A stretch of DNA of 64,000 bases from Effrenium voratum (taxonomy: Eukaryota; Sar; Dinophyceae; Suessiales; Symbiodiniaceae), in the NCBI GenBank assembly GCA_963377175.1, contig CAUJNA010000477.1, positions 157,562 through 221,561 on the forward strand, written 5' to 3'. Each line of letters begins with the position of its first letter. Position 1 is the stretch's first letter. Positions 1 to 10,525 of this stretch are shown piece by piece. Made by a program: the position numbers and the translations under genes. The notes below the pieces were generated by a model. It was not told the DNA's origin, did no database searches, and saw only the letters and a program-made list of their open reading frames with translations.

Positions 1-2730
1 AGGTCATCTACACCACGGCTGGCGGCGCGCTAGCGAACTTGCTGCACAAGATGAGCGATGACGAGGACAGGAATGCGACGGGTCACGCGGTATCACGTAC
101 GGACACACTGCTGAGACCGAGGAAGTGGACAAGGGTCAGCTAGTTTGGGCAGCCCTTGGAGACACCAATGTGAAAATATGTTGTGTGGGCGTTGCATTTG
201 CCCTCATTGCCGGAACCTTAGCTGCAACGGAGCATTGCAGTGCCTGTGCGATGCTTGCACGCCTTCCCCGTTGCTTTTCATCGCTTGACGTGTTGTTTGG
301 CTGTGCAGTTCTTCGTTTTTTGGGCGCGCGAACACCCAAGCGCCGGGTCGCAGTTCTTTTGCGCCAAGTTGTCCAAGGAAGAAGCGGAGCGAGGGTGGAT
401 GAAGAGCCTTTTGCACAAAGTCATTGGCTCTTCTAAGCGCAAGCTATCCACCTTTCCATTGCCTCACTTGTTCTCAGTAACATTGTTCCGCTCATGACAA
501 GCTACACTCCAAGAAGCGCGAGCCAGAAACGCTCAGGGCTTGAATTCAGTCACATTGACATGCTCTGCAAAACATAGTTTTAACGTTTCTGGTTACCCTT
601 TCCGAATTTGTGTGCCATATGCGTTTCCGAATTGCCTGGCCTGGTCTGCAAGCTTCTTGGCGCACGAACATGTCGGAACTGTCTGAGTCACGCTCAGATG
701 TACTAGCTGCACGTTCAGCCGAACATATGCGAAGCTCGCGATGCTTGCTGCATGTTCTAGCTTCACCCACTGCACGCATCCAAGGCATGTAATTGAGCGA
801 ACGGGACCTGGTCCCCTGCCGGCAGTGCCTGTCATTCCAAAACCGCGTCAGACACGTCGATCCCTTTCTTGAGCTCAACGTTGGCAAGCTCTCGACTTGC
901 GCAGCACATCCACGGCCAGCTCGTCATTCTGTGCCACCTGCTTTCCGGCTTTGGATTCAGAGTTTTCGTCTGTTGTGTTGCCTCATTACTCTCATCATGG
1001 TTTTGCTTCGGCTCATAGCCCGCGCAGGCCATATGTGCAGCTTGGAGGGCGGTGGGCTGTGCACCCATAACTCAGAGTTGCGAAGTTCTTGTGTGCAGCA
1101 CAGGTCACCATGACACTTCACTCACCCTCAAGAAACCTCATACAAGCCCACTCCACACATCCATCACTGCTGCTCATTGAACACAAGCTTACAAAAAGGA
1201 AAAAGCACATGGCCATTTTGTATCGTTGAGCTACGGGAATTAAGCACTGTCTATCATATCATTCCCAAAGCGCCATCCAGTGCCCCACAAACTCCAGCCG
1301 ACCAGTCGCGTACATCGCCCAGCTGCCGCGTTTCTGTCCCTTTCTGCCGTCAGTTCATTGCGGCTAGCATGGCGCCCACGTTGCTTCTTACATGCCCGCC
1401 AAGCAGGAAGCCCCTGCGAAGTAGCGAGACGCCGGATTGCTAATTATGAACGAGCAAGAGAAGTGTAAAACCACAGCCTCCTGAAACAATATCCTGGCTT
1501 CCTTTTCCCGGACTAGTGTTGAGAATCCTTTGCGAAAGCGGCCAGAAAACTTCGCGGCTACCTTTCGTTCATCGCAGCTTTGCGTTGAAATGCAGCGTAT
1601 TCTTGGCTTGAATTGATTGGGGCCTGCGCCAGAGGTTGTTGGCATTATTCAGATATCGCAATCCGAAAAATCCAAGGGTGGGAGCCTCAGAATGAAAAGC
1701 GGGGCCTGCGAGCAGTTGTTTCTTCCTGCAGGATCATAACGGAGCCCTTCCTCTTCCTGTGCATGTGCCAATTCGCGGAGCGCCCGCTCGCGGATCTCAC
1801 AAGATTGGAAGCAAAGCCTGGGTGCCCGCAGACAGCCGCGGACTCTGCAGTGGATGGTCCGTGACAGCGGACATTTGCATTTTTGTTTCTCCATGACTCC
1901 GTTGGACTCGCTGGACTCCGTGTGGACTCCATGTGAACTCCATGTGGACTCTTGGCATTCGGCGGCTCCCGTTCAAACTCGAGAAGCAGAATGTCATCTC
2001 CGCAGCCGCGAGCATCAACTTTGGCCGTGCTGTTAGCCCGGGCACAAAGTTACCCGAAGGCTGGGACGTTTCCTGTTGGGGTATTGAGGTTTATGGAGGT
2101 GCATTGCGGAGAGCTGCATCCAGGATGATGCGCGGCTTTGCCGAGACGATTCTTACCTCTCGGACGGTGCGGCTGAAAGCGAGAGAGAGAGAGAGAGATT
2201 GAGTGGGGGCGAGGCAGAGGCCACAGAGGTCCAAGAATAGAATCAGGCCACCTACATTGACAGCTTGTGCGAGAAGCTAGCAGGCCGAGTGTGACTCATC
2301 CACAAGGGCATATGTCTATGCGAGGCGAGCACATACTGGACCCGAAGGATCTGCTGGGAGCTTCCGAGAAGGCGCTCTCAGCCCTCACGCTCGCAGTTCA
2401 CATGTAGCTTGACAATGAGTTTGTCGAGTCTGTCGAGTCGTCACTGTTGTCACTGTTGTCACTGTTGTCACTCGCGAGAGTCGACAGGAGACAGTCGCAG
2501 GCCTTGGAGAACAAACTCTCGAATCACGCCGCTTTCAACTGTGGCGAGATGGGTGACACCCTCCTTCTTCGAAGGGCACTGCCCAGCGAGAGAAGCGAGA
2601 GAAGGCATTTGGCCCGGTCTACGCGCACCACGCGCACCACGTTTGGCCTGTGTGCGGTACCTGTACGAGCACCAGTGACTTGCCAGGCGATCAAGGAGCA
2701 GACGCCGACCAAACGTGGATCACTTGCGAG
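1..2730. other. Host-like sequence without a firm gene
   Basis: No reading frame here carries a motif I recognise. A + strand stretch at 3-143 stays open (start VIYTTAGGALANLLHKMSDD) and ends at a TAG, so it may be the 3' part of an exon whose remainder lies outside the window. A short array of a 9-bp unit (tgtcactgt-like) sits at about 2436-2472. The rest reads like dinoflagellate intergenic or intronic DNA. Confidence 0.35.
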
Positions 2731-2733
2731 GCC

Positions 2734-3382
2734 ACTTTTCGCGACGTTCCTTCCGTTTTGGTTTCGTTTTGGTTTCTTCGAGACGCCAGATCGCGAAGCT
2801 CGCGGCCCACGGAAGCCGGCGCTTTGGGCAGCTGTGGAGACGGGCGATGCGGCAGCAGTCCAGCAGCTGCTTGACACGGCTCCCATCGAGGTCAGGGTAC
2901 CCTGCTCTCTGGTTGCCTCCAATCTACAAGTGCGTCGGGTGTGCCATTGACTCTATTGTGAGGAGCGATATCGTGGCTGGACGCCTCTTATGAAAGCTGC
3001 AGAGGATGCAAATGTGGACATCATTGAGCTGCTGCTGGCGCTCCTTTGCCGAATTGACCAAGTGTGCTTGTGCTGAACTCGGTGACTTTGGACCTGCGGA
3101 GTTGTGTATCGTGTGACGTGTGACGTGTGTAGTGTCAGGAAGGGCGCAGATGTGGAGGCCACCAACCGGCGGGGCCGCGGGCCTCTGTCCTTCGCGGCGG
3201 CGCCGTCCGCGGGCGCCCGCGAGGGCGAGGCCGCGGCGGCGGTGCAGCTGCTGCTGGCGCGGGGCGCCGACGCGCAGCGCAAGGACGCCGACGGCCTCAC
3301 GGCCCTCGCGCGCGCACAGCGCGAGCGCCCTGAGGCCAGGGACGGAGGGACAGGGCGGAGACGGGACGAGCGCAGTAAATAA
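2734..3382 (+). CDS. Ankyrin-repeat protein, three exons visible
   Basis: Three separated segments each translate to ankyrin repeats. The first (about 2734-2892) reads ALWAAVETGDAAAVQQLL. The second (about 2966-3035) reads GWTPLMKAAEDANVDIIELL. The third (about 3138-3382) reads GADVEATNRRGRGPLSFAAA and then VQLLLARGADAQRKDADGL, ending at TAA. These match the ankyrin consensus (G-TPLh-AA---G----V--LL--GAD). The segments are in different frames, with GTCAGG after the first and TGTCAG before the third, so introns are the natural explanation. The N-terminus is not certain; an open frame upstream (from about 2447) is in frame with the first repeat but has no recognisable domain. Ankyrin proteins are protein-interaction scaffolds, and no specific role can be given. 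Confidence 0.65.
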
Positions 3383-5414
3383 CGCGAAAATTTGAGAACT
3401 GACGGGCTTCATGAGTTGGGGCATTTGTTCGTGGCAAGAGTGCTCGTTGCCATCAGAGGCGGAACAGCACAAAGCTCCGAACAACTGGCTGGACATATAG
3501 GGTGCGCAGCAGATGCGTCTTGAGCCAGGCAATTGATGTCATCAAGGAGTTTGAGAACAGCTCGATTAAGGAAGAGATCATGTAGAAGCGTCCCCGAGAG
3601 CAGACCCGCAGAACAAGCTTGAAGGAAAGCACGGTCCTAGCGCAAGCCGCCAGCCGAGCGAAAGCAGCGCGTTTCGGGTTCGGGTTGCTTGGAACACCGC
3701 TGGCGCAGCTGCTCTGGCTCGGCACGAAGCGCAGAACAAATTGATTCTTTGAATTCCTTTGATGCGTTTCACAAAGATGTAGGCTTCGACCTTTCGATCC
3801 ACTCGACACGTTTCAAAAAGCACACCTTCTTCTCACTTCCGGCGATGTCTAAGACATCCCGATGTGGGCCAAAAATCTGCTCCCTTCTTCATTCAGCCGG
3901 TTTGTGAGAAGCCTCTTGGCACGAGAGAAGGTGCTTGGCCAGTCTGCTCGTCAGTTTTGGTCAAGGACCAGGCAAAGCGAGCGAGGCTGAGAGAGCCACT
4001 TGGAGAAAATGATTCCAAACGTGAGACATGCCGTCCGAAATGCCATCAGAGTTGAGGCGCCAAGATGTGCCACTCGGCTTTTCGGACTGGCTCCTGCCTT
4101 CTCCAGCCGAGCGATCGCTCAGGAGCGGCAGAGATCCGTACCACCACAAAGGCCGGCAACCCGGCTTTGCCCCTTTCAGTGCTTCCAGTGCTTCCAGTGC
4201 TTCCAGTGCTTCCAGTGCTTCCAGTGCTTCCAGTGATCAGGCAAGATGCAGGCCTGTCCGTGCCCACGGCGCATGTGGGGGGAAGTGGGTTCCCACAAAT
4301 TGAAGGCGCGCGAGTTGAAGAGGCTGGGAATTCACAAATGAATTCCACGGAGTTTGCTTGAGTTTGCCGTCAGGTGCGAAGCCCGAGACCAGTCTGTCCC
4401 AGCTGGGCACCAAGACTTTAGCACAGAGGGCAGAGGGCAGAGGGCCATTCGAGGAGCGTTCAAGATGATCAGCTTTCGCCAGCCATGCGGCTGCAGCTTG
4501 GGCATAATTTGCGGCATGGATGCCACGCCCATTTGAGCCCTAAGGCGGAGCTTGTGATCCAAACGCTAGGCAGGGCCGGTCAGCACGCTTTGCAAAGCTC
4601 CGTTCCGAGACAGGAACAGACAGGAGGTGCTGCCGACCTTTGGGAGGCGCAAGCTGCAAAGATGTCCGAGCGCACTCCAGAGACTCGGAGGCCTGAGAAG
4701 TCGCTGCCTACTTTCGGAAGGTCGGGGACTAACGGGACTGAGTAGGACTGAGTAGGACTGAGTGGGACTGTCAACAAAGCTCGCTGCAAGCAGATCTGCT
4801 TCGACACCGTCATTGCATCGGGCAGCTTCCAGTCGTTCTCTGTCTCCCCGAAGAGCGGAACGCCCGGAGCGGGAGGCAGGGAGACCAAGGGGACCGGACA
4901 TGCGGTGATCATGTAATGCCTCAGCCGTTTCGAGTGCACAATCCAATTTACAGGGACAGAATCAAAGGATAAGCACTAACTTCTCCTTAACTCAGTTCAA
5001 GTCCATTGACTTTTGGCATCTGACGGTTTAGGCCTGCGACTGGGGCAGCCTCTTTGTCCTGACCGGGGAGCTGGGCATAAGGCAGGTGCAGGCGCGGAAC
5101 GCCCAGAATGCCGAATGCCTCTCCAATTCTCACGTCTCTCGTTCGTGTCTTGGTGCCAACCGCTTGCAAGTGGCCTCTTACCCCAAGCTCTTCACGATGC
5201 GCCAGAGGCACACTTGTTGGGGAAAAAGTTGAACGATTTGATCAACACCCACATTGTGGATGTATTTCAAGGCGGTGGGACCTTTCAGTAGTCGAGGGGC
5301 ATGCCTAGCAATAAATTGCTTTCAAAAGTCCAGTCCCCACCCTAGGTTTTTGTTTTTTCACGTTTTCAATGCACAAACAACTTCACCCCCCTCGGGCAGA
5401 ACCATTCTTTTTAC
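3383..5414. other. Host-like spacer without recognisable gene
   Basis: Open frames occur on both strands but none shows a domain or a convincing codon pattern. The only clear structure is the 9-bp array near 4.2 kb. GC content falls sharply at about 5.35-5.4 kb, where the first AT-rich island begins. Confidence 0.4.
4177..4235. repeat. 9-bp minisatellite, TTCCAGTGC units
   Basis: Six to seven perfect tandem copies of a 9-bp unit. Because the unit is a multiple of three, all frames stay open, which produces false reading frames on both strands. Confidence 0.95.
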
Positions 5415-6040
5415 TAAATCAAAGCAGGCGCCGCAATATGTTCTTTTCATCTCCCAAAAATCAAAAGAACATACCAACACGATTTTTCTACATCATTTTT
5501 TCATTTGTCTATGCATAAATGATTTTAGATGACTTTTATATAAGTCTTCTCTAATGTTTTTTTTTTTTTTTTTTTACATATGGCACACTCAATCATTTTT
5601 ACAGGGTGTAATTCTTCCTCTTGTGCCTTAAGATTTCGTAAGTGCTTCAGCGTTTCTTCATGTTTTCGCACTTTTTATCATGCATTTACACACTTCGCAT
5701 TCTGTTTCGTTTTTGCTTGCCTCTCGTTTTTGAGCTAAACATTTGTCGCATGATTTTTACCCTCTTTGAAATCGCTTATTATCATATTTTTCCTACATCT
5801 CGGGCATCTTTTCAGTTCGCTTTCCATTGCCGTATAATGCCCTTTTTGCTTTACATATGTTAGGGCATAAAATATTTATTTTATGAAAAACCTCTCCTCC
5901 TTCGTTTCATCAGCTTCATCATATATATTTTTAGGCGTGGTGTCCTTTTTTTTTCATTTTTATCTTCAATATATAAAACGCTATACTTACATTATAATTA
6001 TACCATATAAGGGTATAAATGTTATAATCATAGTATGGTT
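5415..6040 (-). pseudogene. Viral zinc-finger gene remnant, inverted copy A
   Basis: This AT-rich segment is a close inverted copy of 29503-30120: the same sequence runs from taaatcaaagcaggcgccgc to a palindromic AT-rich end at catagtatggtt. On the minus strand it holds decayed remains of a small zinc-finger protein, best read in the sister copy. Frames are broken by stops and small indels, and a poly-T run at about 5559-5575 adds to the decay. Small CxxC/HxxxxxH proteins are common in Polinton-like viruses and virophages, so a viral origin is likely. I cannot assign a role beyond nucleic-acid or protein binding. Confidence 0.55.
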
Positions 6041-6047
6041 TTAATCA

Positions 6048-6690
6048 TTATGGGTTAACATAATAGTCAGGCAATATGTCTTCAAATATGTAATCTACAT
6101 ATTTATCTATATCATCTTTATCTATATATTTGATATTGTCTTTTCCTATTATTGAATAAATATATTCCCAAAAGAATAAATACAACAATAGACATAGTCT
6201 ATATTTAGTTTTGTAATAATACCATACATGATGTTTAGATGCTCCAAATTTATTTAAGACTTCCTTAATTTTATCCTTACTCAATAAATGCCAGTCAATC
6301 CATGCAAATAAATAACGGTCTTTTTTGACAAATGCTTTATATGGTTTAATTGCGTTTGTCCCTCCAAACCTCTTAATTAAATCTTCATTACTAAAGAATT
6401 TATCAATTTCTTTTCAACTGACTTTCTGGAAATCTTATGGTAAAAGTGTATAGGAAATCTTGCTTGGTATTGCATACATAATTTTAATTGTAATTGAAAC
6501 TTTGTATAACCCTTATCCTTATGCTCTTCAACAAAAACACTTTTCAAGGTCTCTTGTTATACAGCATTGATTACAATACACATCATATTCACTTATTTTA
6601 TTACATAGATTGGCGGGTAATAACTTATACAATGTTATATTAACATCATTCCTTTTAGTTTTTACACCATTCGCACTTTGAATAACTAAA
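6048..6690 (-). pseudogene. Broken viral ORF of unknown function
   Basis: Reading leftwards on the minus strand, one protein can be followed through three frames. It has an N-terminal part with two cysteine pairs (ANLCNKISEYDVYCNQC), a middle part (FQLQLKLCMQYQARFPIHFY) and a longer C-terminal part (KRFGGTNAIKPYKAFVKKDR, then KHHVWYYYKTKYRLCLLLYL) ending at TAA near 6048. Composition is strongly AT-rich with lysine, isoleucine and tyrosine codons, unlike the flanking GC-rich host DNA. At least two frameshifts are needed, so it is dead. The zinc-ribbon-like start and the viral neighbours suggest it belonged to the same integrated virus. I do not recognise the family. Confidence 0.5.
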
Positions 6691-6770
6691 TAACATGTCC
6701 ACTATAATATATAGTGTTTATTTCTTTAAATACTTTTTTACAAGAAATAAAATCAATTATTGAAATATAA

Positions 6771-7063
6771 TTATAACATATAATATTTACATGTTATTAT
6801 TATAGTATGATTAACATTAAACTTTTCACTTTCAATATATGATTTAATGTCTTCTTTTACATCAAACCCTTCCCTTCTGCGATTTACTAACATCTTCAAT
6901 ATATAATCAATCATTTCATACTTGTTTCTTACTGATTTTAAGAAACTGTTTAACATAATCATGAGGTGGGATATCGTAAACAACAAGAAATATTAAGATG
7001 TCATCTTCAACATTTCTATTGTTTCTTCTTTTAATGTTCAAATGACATTTGATTAATTCTTCA
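6771..7063 (-). pseudogene. Broken viral ORF of unknown function, truncated
   Basis: The minus strand encodes CHLNIKRRNNRNVEDDILIF up to about 6930. After one frameshift it continues as KYEMIDYILKMLVNRRREGF and ends near 6771. Its 5' end is cut at about 7063, where AT-rich sequence stops and a GC-richer minisatellite starts. Nothing recognisable. A palindromic AT-rich segment at its 3' end (about 6765-6815) resembles the ends of the zinc-finger copies and could be a shared terminator. Confidence 0.45.
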
Positions 7064-7084
7064 TTGCAGCCGCTGGGGCGGTAC

Positions 7085-7480
7085 CACTTTTTCACCCGCA
7101 GACGAAGACGAATTGCGAAGACGAATTCCCGAAAACGAATTCCAACCCGAAGACGAATTGCGAAGACGAATTCCCGAAGCTGAATTCCGTCCCGAAGCCG
7201 AATTTCCCCCCGAAGGCGATTTGCGAAGACGAATTCCCCAAGACGAATTCCAACCCGAAGACGAATTGCGAAGACGAATTCGCCGGAGCCAAGCTCCCTC
7301 CCGAAGCCGAATTCCTCCCGAAGACGAATTGCGAAGGCAATTTCCCGAAGACGAATTCCCCCCCGAAGACGAATTGCGAAGACGAATTCTCCGAAGCCGA
7401 ATTCTCCCCCGAAGCCGAATCCCCTCCCGAAGACGAATTGCGAAGACGATTCGCCGGAGCCAAGTTCCCTCAAGAACACG
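7085..7480. repeat. Minisatellite built from CGAAGACGAATT units
   Basis: Degenerate tandem units such as cgaagacgaattgcgaagac and cgaagccgaattc fill this interval. They keep frames open on both strands (RNSSSQFVFG and RRRIPEDEF patterns), but these are repeat translations, not genes. The array directly abuts the AT-rich viral island on its left. Confidence 0.9.
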
Positions 7481-8104
7481 GGTTCCCCTAATGAATGCCG
7501 TTGAGCAAGCATGCTGACAGCGAGCGTTTGTGGTAATTTCGTTCCCTTACCATAGACGGCGCCCTACATAATAGATGCTTTTGTCAAAGCCCAATCCTTC
7601 ACTAGAATAGTTCATGCAATTTGAAACCAGTATTGATCTATCGATGGTCTTCTTCTAGGAGGCCCGCTGCCCTCAGCCAGTCAGCGTTTGTTAGAAAAGA
7701 AGAGCCTTGTTTGAAAACAGTTGTCAGACCTCTCGGCTTTGACCCTGTCCCCGTCAGAAGTGCAAAAAACACACAACACTGAACACCCAGCGCCTGGAAC
7801 CGGGGACCCCTAATAATATAAGACGTTATAATTGCGCAGTTGGCATGTTTGGGTTGTTTTCTGATGAGGGGAAGGGATTAGTTTAGCAGGGGGTCGCGCA
7901 GATGATGCCTTCTCCTCTTTCGAGGGTTTCCTTCTCGTCCCCCTAAGAATAGAGGGCCCCCTAGATAGTAGATGTTTTTGTCTGCTAAGAATCTCCGAGC
8001 CGCAGGCTAAAACATCCTAAGGGCAGGTTCTGAGGGTCACCCTGTCACTTCCCCTTGTTTAAGGTCCAACATTCGGAAATGATAGTTCCAGCGGTTCCAC
8101 AGGT
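7481..8104. other. Spacer upstream of Copia remnant, possible LTR fragment
   Basis: No coding potential is seen. Two related motifs occur about 400 bp apart: around 7552-7593 (catagacggcgccctacata, then atagatgcttttgtc) and around 7946-7983 (ggccccctagatagtagatg, then tttttgtc). A partial duplication in front of a Gag-like region is what a decayed LTR or leader would leave, but no terminal repeat pair can be shown. Confidence 0.25.
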
Positions 8105-10010
8105 ATGCTTGCAGTGCCGGCGATTGCAGACTCTCCGGACACCCAACAAAGTGCAAGTTCTGATATTATCCATGACCTATCACATTCATCCTGGAAGGAA
8201 GTTGGTCATGCCGTGTGGTCCAAAGACGGAGAAAAGAAGAGATCGTCATCAGCTTCATTATCGACACCGACAAGGAGCGTTAAGGGCGTCATGAGTCCTC
8301 TGAGAAAGGAAGAAGGGCGATCCAAATCGCTTACAGGCTCTAGTCCGTCTAAGATCACTCAGGAGAACAAGACCCTCAAACAGGAAGTGGAGGAGGCTAA
8401 GCGCAATTTGGCTATGCTACAGGAGTCGTATGAACGTGACGACCAGGGCAATGTCACGCGCATCCAGGAACTGGAGCGGAGAGCCGGTGTGTCGGAACAA
8501 CAAGTAGCCCATATCCTCAAAAGATCCGACGAACAACTTCGAGAAGCTGCTCAATACATTGACATTCAACGTGGGAAGACAAAGCTATCCGAAGATCAGG
8601 CGCAACACCTCGTGAAGATCTACGGAGAGTGTCAAGACGAAGCCCGACTTAAAGTCCTCGAGTACAAGAAGCGACATCAGGAGATGGCCGCGACCGTGAA
8701 TCTGCTTGAACATCGAATCAGGCGCGAGGAAGCAAGCTCATTGGTCAGCAAGAGTAGGCTGAACAAGAAAGAAGGAGCGCTTCTTCCGAGATCGCTCAGT
8801 ATCAATCAATGGTCAACTCCTACCAGGTGAAGATCACTACGGACTCGCAGAACGAGGAGAACACCATTCGTGGTTTGCGTGAGAGTCTGGAGACAGCGTT
8901 GTTGCCGCAACCGAAAATGGCGATCGATGACGAGCCACAAAACATATTGGTGAGCAAAGCAAATGATGCTATCAGGTACGCTGAACAAGAAGCCCATTGC
9001 ACACGGGTTGCCGTGAGCGAACGGGATGAGATGTATTTGATTGGACAACGTGCAGTACAGGAACGCGACGCGAAGATGAATGAGGAGATCAAGATCGCTA
9101 GAGACCAAGCTCATCAAGGAAACGCATTACACGATCGCGCCACCGGTAAACGCCACAATTCGAAGATGCGCAAGAGTGATACCACAAATGGGCCTCGGCA
9201 ACAACAAGGTCAGGTAATGCTCTATCAGACTACAATGGCGGCATCTAGTTCTAGTGTACAGGCACCCAATGTTCTTGAGCCAATTGATTACAGCCTTGGA
9301 CCGGGTTCTGTTTTGTTTCCTGTTTACCAAGACCCAATGATACAGGCTCATATCGACCAACTCCATGAGGCGGTAGGATCTATTCCAAACAAGAGATTTG
9401 GTTCAACCGGCATGGTCATGGAGATGGCGGTCCACCTGGTCTCGGTTATCACAATAACGCGGGGGGTCTAGGATGTGCTCCTGTCCCAGCTGCAACAGGA
9501 GGGCCAAATCCACCTGATCGGCCTGACGACGATGATGATGATGGAGACGAGGACGACGAAGAGGAACCGTCCGATGATGATGATGATGATGATCACCGTC
9601 GCAACAGGGACAGCTGGAAGATGGCACTCACCATGAACGTCACCAGTGCTTCAGCAGACCCTGATACCGATGAGGAAGGAAAGATTGAACCAAAGAAGAA
9701 GGATGGCGCCAGTAAAGGCTGCCGTGCCTGCAGAAAGTACAAAGGTCAACGCTCCGAGCGCTAAGAGAATCAAAGCGACGCTCAAAGAAAGATGGGTGGT
9801 GATCAGTGGTTGTACGACTGGGGCATACGGAAGAACACAAATAAGGTCAAGAACCCTGTTGAGGGAAAGTTCTTGGACCTGGATTGGACGAGGATCATTG
9901 TCAACCCGGTCGATGGGTCAGTCTTGTGCATGGACTCCAAACGTCTTCAAGATCTTGGTGCAGCCAATGTGACATTGGACGAGGTCTATGGAATCCTGGT
10001 GGTTATCTAC
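8105..10010 (+). pseudogene. Gag-like region of a Copia-type element, frame-broken
   Basis: From ATG 8105 the first frame encodes a serine-rich start and a long coiled coil (EERKNLAMLQ-like heptads, then ELERRAGVSEQQVAHILKRS) and stops at 8830. The protein continues in another frame from about 8809 (RGLRESLETALLPQPKMAID) to 9471. A third frame follows with a proline/glycine segment, a run of aspartates and glutamates (about 9520-9590) and a short Cys-containing end (KGCRACRKYKGQ). A further open segment at 9792-10010 includes FLDLDWTRIIVNPVDGSVLC. Coiled-coil and acidic domains before a Cys knuckle fit the Gag part of dinoflagellate Copia elements, and an antisense Copia RNase H fragment follows immediately. 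At least two frameshifts make it non-functional. Confidence 0.5.
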
Positions 10011-10525
10011 GCATGGAAGTTTACTCCAAGGGAAGGTCTCGCATCTATCCCAAAGAACGACCATGATCCCTGTCGCTTAGAGCTTCCGGACAAAGGAAAT
10101 CTTGTATTGGGACCTTGTAGGTTCATGTGACCGCCAGATGTCGACCGCAAAGAATCGGCGCACCCAGAAAAGTCAGCATCAGCATAAACTGCCAAACACA
10201 TATCTTCGACTGAATCTCCGACCCAGCCAATCATTCTCCAATGCTTGGTGCGATGAATGTAACACATCAAGTGATGAAGTTTGTTATCATCGTCGGTTGT
10301 CCACCTGGTGATGTTCCTCGCCAGACGGTTGACCTGCCTGAGTAGGTCAAAACGTGCAATTCTAGCACCATACAATATTTTCACGAGCACACTTGCCGCA
10401 TGAGGTGCGAGTTGTCTCCGGATGAGCTCCTTCCGAAGTCCCTCCTGCTTGGCATGATGGAGTTTCATAACCATTCGCGGGAACTCTGTTTCCAAAGTGG
10501 GGGAACGTTTGCCAAGACCGACCAA
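10007..10525 (-). pseudogene. Copia reverse transcriptase/RNase H fragment, antisense
   Basis: The minus-strand translation contains YADADFSGCADSLRSTSGGH followed by PNTRFPLSGSSKRQGS. This is the RNase H signature of Ty1/Copia polyproteins (ADAD-- then RRSTSG, then --W-SKRQ-SVS). Upstream, VLVKILYGARIARFDLLRQV and DNKLHHLMCYIHRTKHW match the linker before RNase H. The end after SKRQ is degraded and the rest of the polymerase is missing. It lies head to head with the Gag-like region, so the Copia remnant here has been rearranged or is an independent insertion. Its left boundary is at about 10010 and its right boundary at about 10525, where the Tpt1-like copy starts. Confidence 0.75.

Noticed and set aside
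7092..7517. Arg/Glu/Phe-rich proteins at the minisatellite
   Set aside because: Both strands are open because of the 12-bp-based repeat; the + and - products are mirror artefacts.
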